Shown: piece by piece, positions 1-10,233 of the stretch
How the letters are laid out: every line of letters begins with the position of its first letter
How positions within the stretch are numbered: the first letter of the stretch is position 1
Source of the DNA: Porogramme epimiltina
Lineage: Eukaryota > Basidiomycota > Agaricomycetes > Polyporales > Polyporaceae
Length of the DNA stretch: 64,000 nt
Direction: 5' to 3'
NCBI GenBank assembly: GCA_900155495.1
Contig: FTLJ01000076.1
Location: 26,628-90,627 of the forward strand
Position numbers and translations under genes: made by a program
Notes under the pieces: model-generated
What the model was told of the DNA's origin: nothing
The model's database searches: none
Seen by the model: the letters and a program-made list of their open reading frames with translations, nothing else

Positions 1-701
1 GTCAGCGTGATATTAGTCGTATGGAGACTAGTTGCTGATGACGGCCCCAGACCGTCCGTCGCCTAGCGCTTTCTGCCCTGAACTCTGCTGCTCGCTCAAG
101 AGCACATCTCATCCGCGACCACCTGCCGACATTGCTGCCCAACCTCTACAAAGAGACTGTAGTAAACCCCGACCTCATCCGTACCGTACAGATGGGGCCC
201 TGGACCCACAAGGTGGATGATGGCCTTGATGCTCGTAAGACGGCCTATGAAACACTCTACACTCTCGTAAGATCCCACTTGCTCTTCCTCCACTCGGTGC
301 TTAACATATGATGATAGTTGGACACATGCTTGTCCAAACTGGATCTGCATGAATTCCTCACTCGTGTCGCGGCCGGCCTGGCGGACGACTCGGATGAGGT
401 CAAGGTCATTTGCCACATGATGCTCTTCCGACTCGCGCAGGTCGCGCCGACAGCTGTTGCGCAGCGCCTGGACGACTTGACGCCACCTCTGGAGAAGAGC
501 ATGAAGGGCGCGGCCGTGACAAAGGATACGGTGAAGCAGGACCTCGAGCGCACGGCGGAGTTGCAGCGGAGCACGCTGAGAGCGGTGGCTGCGCTGAGCA
601 AGATCAGCCAGCAGGGCGCGAGCCCGAAATTCGACGCGTTTGTGGCTTCGACGGCGAAGTCGGCGGAGTGGGGTCACGAGTTCAGGGAGCTTGTAGGTTA
701 A
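1..701 (+). CDS. CAND1: CAND1/TIP120, 3' end (partial)
   Basis: C-terminal part of cullin-associated NEDD8-dissociated protein 1, the HEAT-repeat factor that exchanges substrate receptors on cullin-RING ubiquitin ligases. The exon starting near 51 reads VRRLALSALNSAA and later MGPWTHKVDDGLDARK, which match the conserved TIP120 C-terminal segment. A 51-nt intron (267-317, GT...AG) joins ETLYTL to LDTCLSKLDLHEFL. The last exon (318-701) ends ELVG then TAA. Bases 1-50 begin GTCAGC, hold a CTGAT branch-like site and end CCCCAG, so the window appears to open on, or within a base or two of, an intron donor. The rest of the gene lies to the left. Identification is by family recognition of the C-terminal repeats. 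Confidence 0.85.
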
Positions 702-1124
702 TTGTCTGCTAGTCTGATGGTACGAGGTGGGTGGAAGCTGGAACAATCTCGTGTACGAAACTGTTGAAGTTTGGCCGGACTCGAATCCGTGTAGTCGATA
801 AGTGCCTGTGCCATGCCATCGATGCTGAATGTTCTACTAGACACTGTAGTCCAAATACATACTTGATTATGTTGTACGCGCGCAGGGGAAAACGAGATGC
901 CGGATAGCGGTCACGTTGCACCGTGGATCAGTGGTCCGACGCGTCCGAACCGCACGGCGGCAGTGCCCGGATGAGTTCCGTTGGTCGAGTTCCGTTCCTC
1001 GCTCGGTACCCTCTTCGCGCCGCACTATATCTATCCCAGCTCTTGCTCTGCACGATGGCTCCCTTTCGCTCTCCCTCACTGTGTAATCAGTCGCCACGCG
1101 CAAGAACTCGTACTCTCAACACCT
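702..1124. other. spacer: CAND1 3' side and proline dehydrogenase 1 promoter
   Basis: About 420 nt between two genes on the same strand. It should hold the CAND1 terminator and the promoter and 5' UTR of the first proline dehydrogenase. I see no further gene, repeat or clear TATA box. An in-frame TTG at 981 lengthens the downstream reading frame but is not a credible eukaryotic start. Confidence 0.5.
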
Positions 1125-3282
1125 ATGCTTCTGGCTCGCGCGCCCGCGCTCGGACTCAAGTCACTGAAACCTCCTAAGTATCGGCTCCCCACTAGGACAC
1201 TCTCCACCGCGCCGACGAGGTCGCGACTTTTCACCACCAGGCGTCTCGCTGCGGCTGGGATTATTACCGCTGCCACCGGCGCGTCGTTATATGCACGCTC
1301 GCACGGGCCCATCTACGCAGATGCTGAAGACCGTGGGGGAACCATAGCGGCAGGCACCCAAGTGCAGGCCCCACTCTCCGAACTCGTGAGGACGTACGTC
1401 GTGTATTCGCTTTGCTCGATCCCCGCGCTCGTGGACTGGTCACCCGCCATCTTGTCGACGCTCTCGTCCGTGCCCGGCCTGAAACAAATCACAGAAGCTA
1501 TCGTGCGCATCACCTTCTTCGACCAGGTACGTCTCGTGCCACTTTCTAGTATTCGTAACCGTATGGCTAACGTGCGATGCAGTTCGTGGGCGGAGATGCG
1601 GCTGAGGACGCAATACCTGTCCTTGAAAGACTTCGCGCAGAGAACAAGGGCGTACTGTTCGTCTACAGTGTCGAAGTAGATGAAGCCGAGGCCGCAGGAA
1701 CCGGCAAGGCGGCGCGAACAGACGAGACAGCAACGCATAAACGCATTGTGCAAGAGACGCTCCATTGTCTTGACGTTGCCTCCGCGTTTGAGAAGAAGCA
1801 TGCGTCAAGTCATACAGACCGAGGGACGTGGGTTGCCATCAAGCTGGCGAGTATTGCATTTCAACAATGAGGCTATATGGTCCGGAGAGCTCACATACAG
1901 CTCAGAGTGCCATGGTACCGGACGCAGAGTCACTAAGAAGGCTGTCGAAGTATCTTGTTGATACTCGTCCTCGTGCAAGTCCACCCGTCGCTTTCCCTGG
2001 TTGTCCCCTGCCTTCAGACCTCGATATTCTATCGTCCTCTTCTCCTTCATACGGTCTTTCAGATATGGATATCGTCGCTCTACGTGAACTACGCGAAGAT
2101 CTCGTAGCTATCTGCGAGCGTGCACAAGCTGCGGGTATCAGGATTACGGTCGACGCAGAGCACAGGTAAGACAGTCATGCTTCCAATGATGGACATTTCT
2201 GATAATTCTGTAGTTGGTATCAGGTTTGTCTTCGTCGTGACATACGATGAGATTTTCCTCCCTAATTTTTCGCGACAGCCGGCTATAGATGCTTTCGCAT
2301 TGGATATGATGCGACGCTTCAACAAGCTTCCGAAAGCGCGAACTTCGTCTTGGTTTGGCATAAGGGTTGCTACCGAACCTTCCTCAAGCCTGCAGCCACT
2401 CATCTACAACACTTTCCAAGGTTATCTTCGCCGGTATGCCGCACTTGCATCACTATAATGTTGATCAGACCTTCAACTGACGACACGCTGCTCAGCACAC
2501 CAGAATACCTCGCCCAAAGCATCGCCGCAGCTCGTGCCGGTGGATTTGCACTGGGCGTGAAGCTCGTACGAGGCGCATATCACCCGCACGAGATCGAGGT
2601 CCACAAGGCGGCCTGCGCGACTCGCACACCAGGATCACCGCCATCCGGTAGTCACGACCTCTCCATCTCCCCTGATAACATGCCCCCAGTGTGGCTCACC
2701 AAGGATGAGACGGACACGTGCTACGACGCATCCGTCCGCCTCCTCGTCTCCCTTGTTCGTGAAGATGCAGAAGCCTTCAAGAAGGGGAATACCCCACCAG
2801 CCATTGGCGCACTTTTCGGGACCCATAACTGGGATAGCGCAAATTTGGTCGTTGATGAGCTGTTGAAACAAGGGCTAGCTACAAGTGAGACTGACGGCAC
2901 TGTGAGGGTGAGCGAAGCTGCAATGCAGCGAGTTGCCATCGCACAACTGTATGGTCAGTGTCAATCGTACCTATTTATTCCCGTGGAACGTTGACTTACC
3001 TAGCCCCCGTTCCAGGAATGTCTGACGGACTGACGGACCACCTCGTTCACCGTGCCCACTCCTCTTCCCCTTTCATCCTCAAGTACCTACCATACGGGAA
3101 TTTGTCGGAGGTTGGTAGTGCAGCCTTCTTGACGCGTTTTGGCGATATTGACAGCTTTATTCTAGGTAATGCCATATCTTAGTCGACGCGCAATCGAGAA
3201 TAAGTCTGTCCTGGGTCATGGTGGTGCGGCTGTAGAGCGCAAGCGTGCTGCATCCGCCATCATATCTCGACTTTTTGGGTAG
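1125..3282 (+). CDS. proline dehydrogenase, copy 1 (mitochondrial)
   Basis: FAD-dependent proline dehydrogenase (yeast Put1 type), which oxidises proline to pyrroline-5-carboxylate at the inner mitochondrial membrane. Eight exons: 1125-1526, 1583-1846, 1906-2165, 2214-2223, 2279-2433, 2496-2953, 3016-3110, 3166-3282. They sum to 587 codons (586 aa). The N-terminus is rich in Arg, Ser and Ala like a mitochondrial presequence. Later come VVYSLCSIPALVDWSP, the barrel segment GVKLVRGAYHPHE, and the C-terminal substrate-binding signature YLSRRAIENKSVLG. Exon 4 is only 10 nt (TTGGTATCAG). Intron 2 (1847-1905) has a GC donor (GCGAGT) with acceptor CTCAG; this placement follows the homologous junction of copy 2. 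The start was chosen because it is the first in-frame ATG and matches the position of the copy 2 start. Confidence 0.9.
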
Positions 3283-3837
3283 AGGATATACCATAGTCTT
3301 AGACTAATAACGGAACTCAGGAGTAATGCACTGACGGTAGAGTAGAGAACGTCACGTAAATGTATACTAGAACATTTGGACTTTACGAATCATTGACGAC
3401 AAACTTTCGAGGACTGGTGCCCAAACCACGTGATCGTTCCGCAAGGCTTGTGTGTCGCGGGCCGACCCGAGTTTCTCGGCTCTCATTGTAGCCCTCAGCT
3501 CTCTCGCACTCGAATCATTCTTGTCCTTTTCTCATGTCTGCACATCACATCTAGGCACCGAGGAAGACAAAATATGGCCTAGGCAGACGGTATCGCGGCC
3601 CGTCCTCCACTTATCGCGCGCCGGAGTTGTTCCGGGTCCACGGCCTCGCGCTGCACATAAGCATGGTCTTTGCCGAAACCTCGCGAAGGTAAGTTCCGTA
3701 CGTACAGGGAAACGTGCTCACTGTAGATCGCCCGTATCAGAGTGCACGGGGTGCACGGTCAGGTCATGCCCCATGCAGCCCCTTCAAAACTATGTTAGGC
3801 CCGCCTCGTACCGACGTTTATCTGTTCTCCTCCCACA
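3283..3837. other. spacer between the proline dehydrogenase copies
   Basis: A 555-nt spacer that must contain the terminator of copy 1 and the promoter and leader of copy 2. I see no obvious remnant of the upstream region of copy 1, so the upstream sequences seem to have diverged. No gene or repeat recognised. Confidence 0.45.
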
Positions 3838-6013
3838 ATGTCCCTCTCCCTCTCGGCCAGGTTTCTCTCGCGGTGCCGCGCCGTTCAACGTCCGCTGGGA
3901 ACGAGATGGATGTCTGCCACGCCTATCCCTTCTAGATCGAGATTTCTGAGTGCACGCGGCCTGGTGGGGCTTGGGATCGCGTCCGGCGTGGCAGTGGGAG
4001 GAACTATATTCGTTCAAGATGCCCAAGCGGGTGCGAAGGAGCTGGCGGAGATACATGCACAGAACAAAGCGGAGACAGGCCGGGAGCGAATTTCGTCACC
4101 GTTGTCTTCACTCATTCGGACTTATGTTGTGTATTCGTTCTGCTCGATCCCGGCGCTCGTTGATTGGTCCCCAGCAATTCTCGAGACTCTCTTCTCAATC
4201 CCTGGGCTGCAAGGTATTACGGAGGCGGTTGTCCGTGCCACGTTCTTTGGTCAGGTGTGTACTAAGTACTTATATTTGGCGCCTGTTTATTACTTGTGCT
4301 GAGACCAACGGTAGTTTGTGGGCGGTGACACTGCCGAAGACGCATTACCTCTCATCGAACAGCTGCGAGCGCAGAACACGGGATGCTTGTTTGCGTACAG
4401 CGTTGAAGTAGATGAGGCGGAAGCGTCAGGACATGGACAGGAGCATGGGTCTGTCGCATCAGTGAATAAGGACATCGTTCAAGAGATTATTCACAGCATC
4501 GACGTCGCAGCTGACTATGAGGACAAGCACACTACGGGACTCAAGGGGAGACGCACATGGGTCGCGATCAAATTGGTTAGTCCGCCTTGCCATCAGCTCG
4601 TCTTATCTGAGTTTTCCCCAGAGTGCGATGGTTCGCGACGCCGAGACACTCCGGAGGTTCTCGAAGTATCTCCTTGACTCCCGTCCTCGCATCGCGCCTC
4701 CTGTTGCATTTCCCGGTTGCCCGCTCCCTTCTGACTTCGATGTACTCGCCTCCACTCGCTATGAAGGCCCGCTAACCGAATCCGATATCGCCGTGCTTCG
4801 CGAGCTCCGCGAAGACCTAATCGCAATCTGTGCACGAGCGCAGTCGAGGGGCGTGAGGCTTATCTTCGATGCCGAGTACAGGTGCGCTTTAGCCTTCCAT
4901 CCTGACCTTCCTCGATCTGACTATGGTATCGTGTGATTACAGTTGGTACGAAGTAGGTCATGTAACTACATTAAGGCACGAGTCGGGATGCTGATCTGCA
5001 TCGAATAGCCCGCGATAGACGCATTCACACTAGACATGATGCAGCGTTTCAATAAATTACCTACGACCCCGAAGAAGACTTGGTTTGGGCGCATCGAGAA
5101 GGCAGAAGCCGCAGATCCTGGTGTGCAGCCATTGATCTACGCGACCTACCAAGCATACCTACGCCGGTGCGTTGTCTTCTCAAGGTGACACACGAACGTC
5201 ATCTTAACCGAAATATTCTCGTAGCACCCCTGGATATCTTGCACAGAGCATCAATGCCGCACGCGAGGGTGGATACTCCCTCGGCGTGAAGCTTGTCCGT
5301 GGCGCGTACCACCCACATGAGCTTGCCGCACACCCCTCCACCGGGAAGAGCTCGTACTCCGACGATCCCTCAGTAGCCTCCGCCCACTCGCTATCTATCT
5401 CGCCTGACGCTGAGCCCCCAGTGTGGACGGACAAGACGGACACGGACGAGCGGTATAACGCGTGTGTACGAGTCCTTGTCGCTGCTGTACGCGACGACGT
5501 GCAACGAGGAGCGGGGCACACGCCAGCGATTGGAGTGTTATTCGGAACGCACAACTGGGTGAGCGCGAGGCTCATTCCAGCGGAGCTTGTCAGACAAGGG
5601 CTGGCCCATGTCGAGGCAGACGGGACGATCGTGATCGGAGACGAGGTCGCGGAGAGAGTGACGATGGGACAGCTTTACGGCAAGTCGGTGTTCTATTATA
5701 GACAGTTCGCCGGGCTGACGCGGACATGCGCAGGGATGATGGCGGCGTTAACGAACGACCTTGTCGACCGCGTCCACTCGTCGTCGCCGTTTGTGATCAA
5801 GTACATCCCGTACGGCGCGCTGTCTGAGGTGCGTGTCTGCATTTGTGGGTGATGCCGGGGCGTGCTAACGACGTCCGACGCGCGCGCGACGCGCAGGTGA
5901 TGCCGTACTTGGGCCGCCGCGCGATCGAGAACAAGTCGGTGCTGGGCAACGGTGCAGCGGCGGAGGAGCGGCGGCGGGCGGCGGCGGAGATCGTGGCGAA
6001 GCTGTTCGGGTGA
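3838..6013 (+). CDS. proline dehydrogenase, copy 2 (tandem paralogue)
   Basis: Second proline dehydrogenase, 555 nt downstream of the first and on the same strand. Exons: 3838-4254, 4315-4575, 4622-4881, 4943-4952, 5009-5166, 5225-5679, 5734-5828, 5897-6013. They sum to 591 codons (590 aa). All seven introns interrupt the protein at the same places and phases as in copy 1, and exons 3, 4, 7 and 8 have identical lengths (260, 10, 95, 117 nt). It keeps GVKLVRGAYHPHE and YLGRRAIENKSVLGNG, so the barrel and substrate arginines look intact. Intron 6 (5680-5733) starts GCAAGT, a classic GC-AG intron; it is 54 nt, in frame and free of stops, so retention would add 18 residues. The N-terminus (RFLSRCRAVQR) again resembles a mitochondrial presequence but differs from copy 1. 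Confidence 0.9.
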
Positions 6014-6440
6014 ACGTCGGACACATGTGGCGGCCTTGGGTGTCGCGTACCGATCAGGGTGCGTTGGGGCGATTGGGGGGAGCAATTATTAGTTGTGTGG
6101 CGATCAGGGGGCAATGTTGTACCAGTTTTAAATCGGATTGGGTGTAAGGCGGGAAACCATATGGATGTTGGCATGGGGATAGCAGCGTCGGTGCTCTCCG
6201 TTGGAGTAAGAGCCTTGCTTACCCCAAAGATGCGTTTCCTTCCACGGAAACACAGCCACCAGTTAAGCTCAGATCCAAGTGCGGATGTACGTACAGGCTC
6301 ATCGCGTCGCCACTTCGGGAACACAAGGTTTGGGCTGCTTCGAAATTGTTCGAATTCTTCTCCGAGGAATTCGACCTCGGATCTACTACTATACACTTGC
6401 TACATATTCCTACCAGGTACTGCGCACGAGCCAATCAAAT
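6014..6440. other. convergent 3' spacer
   Basis: About 430 nt between the stops of proline dehydrogenase 2 (+) and the amidase (-). Presumably two 3' UTRs. No gene recognised. Confidence 0.45.
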
Positions 6441-9150
6441 TTACACAACTTCACCATGAGCCGCTTTGTATTTCTCTATAGCATCGACAACGACCTCCGT
6501 CATGGCGATCACACCTTCCTCCTCCAATGTGTGCCCAATGAGCTGCAGCCCGACGGGTAGCCCATCAAACAATTCGGGGTCGTCTGAGCAGCGTGTCAGT
6601 TCCGCGCAGCCGCAGAAATGGGACCCGCAAGATAGGAGAAAGATCCCTCCACAGGGTACCAGATAATACGCCGGGCGAAGCTGTTTATCAAGGACTCACA
6701 TAGCTTGTACATCGCCTCGTCCTCGTGATTGTAGAACGCGTGAGGAGCTGCGGGCGCGTCGTGCACCTTGTCGACATGTGTGACGGGGAAGACGGAGGCG
6801 GTGCAGTCGAGGTAGTTCCAGAGCGCGGTGTAGAAGTCGTCCCTGGAATGCAGGGTCGCGTCAGTGTGGGGGCCGGAGAAACGTGAGTATTGATCCCCGG
6901 TGCGCGAGGGGTGCGGGGGCTTCGGAGGAGACGTACGTGTTGCAGCCGTGTGGGCAGGCCGCGTACCCGACTGCTGGACTGAGGATCGCGTCGACGGGCC
7001 GGCCTGTGCTAGTGCGCGAGGCGGTGGCCTCCCAGTGGTCGAGGTGGGACTTGCGGAGAGCGCGCTTCTCCTTGTGCAATTGCCACAGCTATACGGGGCA
7101 CGGGCGGCGTTTGCGGAGGATACATGTCAGCGCGCATCTCGATTGTGATCTAGTGGTAGGGAACAACGCACCTCGTAAGCAGAGAGATGGCGGACGTCCT
7201 CGCCTAGAATAGTGCGCGCGAACGGCGCACCGTCAAGCGCATGTGGGTGCGCGTCCGTTTCCGGGGCCATGGTCTGTATGAGAGGCTCGCCGGAGCGTGC
7301 GCACTCGGTCCGGTAGTCGGCGCCGTCGTCTGCGTTGAAGATACTTACCTGTCGAGTGCGATGTGACGCCGTAGTCGGCGGTCCACCGCCACCCGTCAAT
7401 AAGCGTATCAGCTCAGGGTCTTATCCAATCGAGGGAACGTGAACGGAGATGAGGGGGTGAACGGGTGGGGACTGGGTCTAGAAGGGCAGCGGAATCGGGG
7501 TCGGGGTATGGGAATGCAACGCCACCGGGCGGAGAAGGGGAGGGCGAGATGGTTCGACGAGAAGGTGAAACGGATACCGACGCCATTCTTGTAGATCTCG
7601 AGGTGCCTATGGTTCACCCAATTGATCACTAGACGCGGCAGGACCCGGTACGCGGGAGAAGACCATGGTCAGGGGACATTCCGAGCGATGCGCTCAGTGT
7701 CAGCGTCCGCTGTCAAAACACGCTCGCCCACCAGGGCGGGGCGAGGGCCACAGGGCCGAGAGAAACAAGGACGCACCCGTATGGCCTGCCGCTTCGAGCG
7801 CTGCCTTCGCGAGGCGCAGGGCGCGGAACAGGGGCGGATGCGGACGGACGACGCCGTTATCCCACATAAACGCGACGCAGAGCGGGGCGCCGCGCCCGCC
7901 GTGCTCAGCGAGCGCGTACTCGTCTGCGCTCCACGCCTTGCGCACGCACAAGGGATCACGGCGCCAAGGCCGGGCGTCGATAACGGCCTTAGTGAAAGCG
8001 CGGACGCCGGCGAGGGAGTTTGCCATCGGGCCGAGGACGGAGGAGATGCTCTCCTGGCCTTCTTGCGAGTTGACGGCATTGCAGTAGGGGAGACGCTCGT
8101 AGGAGGGCCGGAGCGTGTAGAGGCCGCAAAACGCGCTCGGGATGCGGACGGACCTGTTGGATAGGCGTTAGCCAGCTGTCGTCGCCGGGTGAAGGGAGGG
8201 GGGCCGGTTGGACGGGGACTCGGTCAGGAGGTTGTGAGGTTCGTCGGCAGCTGGATACACACCCGCCGATGTCGGTACCTACGCCTAAGGGGCTTCCTCT
8301 CAGGGCGACGAGGGCGCCTTCACCCCCGGAGGAACCTCCGGCAGTCATGTAGCGGTTGTAGGGATTCGTCGTCCGGCCGAAGACGTGATTATAGGTCTCG
8401 CCCCACTGGTTCGTATACGTCAGAATTATGTGTACAGTCGGGCGCAGCACCGGGAATCAACGGTGGTTATTTATGATACTTACCTGGAGGGTCTGAGGGA
8501 CGTTGGTGCGCACGAAAGGCACCGCACCGCACTCATAGAGAATTTCGACGAGGACGCTGTCAATCTCAGAGACACGCCCGACCCATCCCGCATACCCTAC
8601 AGAGGTGATCGGTTAACTAGACATGTTCAGACAGGGTCTCGATTTCCGCGCGCACCCATGATGGTCTCCGTGCCTTTGAGACAAAATTGGTCCTTTAGGG
8701 AAATGGGGAGGCCATGGAGAGGGCCGATGATCTTGCCGTGTGTTTTGAGATGGTCATCAACCTCCTGGGCGCGGGCTAAGGCGCGGTCGATGAAGATTTC
8801 GGTCAAACAGTTTGTCTATGGAATGAAACCCCTATGAGGAGAACCGGCGGGAGGTACGAGAGGATGACGTCGGGGCGTACGAGTTGCTGCGCGACGAGAG
8901 CACGCTTATAAAACGCGGTGGTGACTTCGACCGAGGACCATTCTGCCGAGTGGAGTTTGGCGAGGAGGGTCTCGACATTGACGGTTTCTGTGATCTGGGC
9001 TTCGCGGGCGGTTAGGATGCCGCAAGCGAGGGGTATGTGCAGCACGTTGCGGCGCTCCTCGGGCGGAGGGTCTATTCTCCATTGGGGAGGGATGGCATCA
9101 AGCTGGCGCTGTTTTCTGGCGGCGCAGAGGGTCTTCCAGTCCTCGGACAT
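6441..9150 (-). CDS. acetamidase-type amidase (amidase signature family)
   Basis: Fungal amidase of the acetamidase/AS family, hydrolysing small amides to acid and ammonia. Ten exons on the minus strand: 9150-8881, 8815-8656, 8596-8484, 8405-8263, 8153-7777, 7628-7582, 7348-7172, 7088-6937, 6842-6700, 6583-6441. They sum to 575 codons (574 aa), usual for the family. The Ser-cisSer-Lys triad is visible: Lys in LPISLKDQF, cis-Ser in MTAGGSSGGEGALVALRG, and the nucleophile Ser in GVGTDIGGSVRIPSAF, which is assembled across an intron. The C-terminus DGLPVGLQLIGHTLEEE is typical. The 233-nt intron (7349-7581, donor GTCGGT) is longer than the others, but joins KNG to VSIFNADDGADY as expected for the family. 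No signal peptide, so probably cytosolic. Substrate not predictable. Confidence 0.85.
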
Positions 9151-10233
9151 GTCGTCCAGAGTTGCCCGTATGTGGCAGATGTGGACAGGGTGTCGACGCT
9201 AGCTCCGAGCTCGACGCCGTGGGACCGCTTGGGACCGGGGAGGGAACACTGCGGGAGATAAGATAGGCGGCCAAGCGACAGGCGCGATGAATCTGAGATC
9301 CCGCCGAGTGCTTCTGCAGGAGAGGCGTCCGCACTCCGCATCCACGCCCACCGGCGTCATCGTCCTGCTCTCCACCCACACGCGCGCCGGGGGCGAGGGC
9401 CACGCCCGCAACACTTTACCCGGCAGCGGCCGCGGCGAGTCGCAGGGGCGTGCACGGACGAGGGTATGATGACATCGTCGCCCCAGCCGTGGTCTCTTCT
9501 GGCGGTTCTGGTACAGGCACGCAGGGAAAGAGGGCGGCCGGATGGGGCTTAGCGTGCTTACCGTGATCGCGCGCGCCGGAAGCGGACGACTCGGTCTGTT
9601 CTCCGCCGGGAGCGTGCCGCCGCAGCGGGTGTATGCACGACGCGGACGTCTGTCTGAGCGTGGACGGGGGGCGGGGCTCGACCGTCTGGACGCGTCGTGC
9701 GGTGCGGGGCGGGCGGCGAGGCAAACAGCGATGGCGCGGGGCGTGTGCAGGCCGGGGGGATCTGCACGGGCGACGTGTTTGTGATGGTTGCGGATACGGC
9801 TGGTGGGCGTGGCTGCGGAGATGGGAGGCCGGGGGCGGGTCGGAGGACGAGAGGACGGTCCAAGGACGAGGAGTGCTTGGGTGTGTTTGGCATCTGTGGC
9901 TCAGCGGACAGAGCGAGCGCCTGATCGGGGCGAGCGCGGTTGTCGTCCTCGTTCTCGTTGGCGTCGTCGCAGCCGTTGGCAAGCCTCTCCTCGCCGTCGG
10001 GCAGCCCGACACACTCGTCGTCCGTGTTCGCCCGTCTTCTCTCCCTTCTTTTCTTTCTCTTTCCTTAAAACCCTTGCTCGGACCACCGTGCGTGAGCTCG
10101 ATGCTCAGTCGTTGACCGTATCTAACCCTTGTCTCCCGTCGCCATCCCTCCCTCCCCCGACAACCGCCTCCATCTCCGTCCGTCCTCGTGTCTGACAGCA
10201 CAGTTCAAGCCTTTTTCTTCCGGCCCGCAGCCC
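9151..10233. other. divergent spacer: amidase and Bni4-like gene promoters
   Basis: About 1.1 kb between two divergently transcribed starts. Its right half (about 9990-10230) is C/T-rich on the plus strand, as is common for basidiomycete leaders. Open frames here are low-complexity Arg/Pro/Ser translations without recognisable domains. No TATA box or repeat stood out. Confidence 0.45.

Noticed and set aside
765..800. tRNA B-box-like string (GACTCGAATCC)
   Set aside because: No matching acceptor stem, A box or anticodon arm at the right distances on either strand.
7349..7581. Possible inactivation of the amidase by an insertion
   Set aside because: The 233-nt segment has splice ends of suitable phase and removing it restores the family sequence, so it is treated as a long intron.
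9416..10201. 261-codon minus-strand frame in the amidase/Bni4-like spacer
   Set aside because: Low-complexity Arg/Pro/Ser/Thr translation of a C/T-rich leader; no domain and no splice logic.
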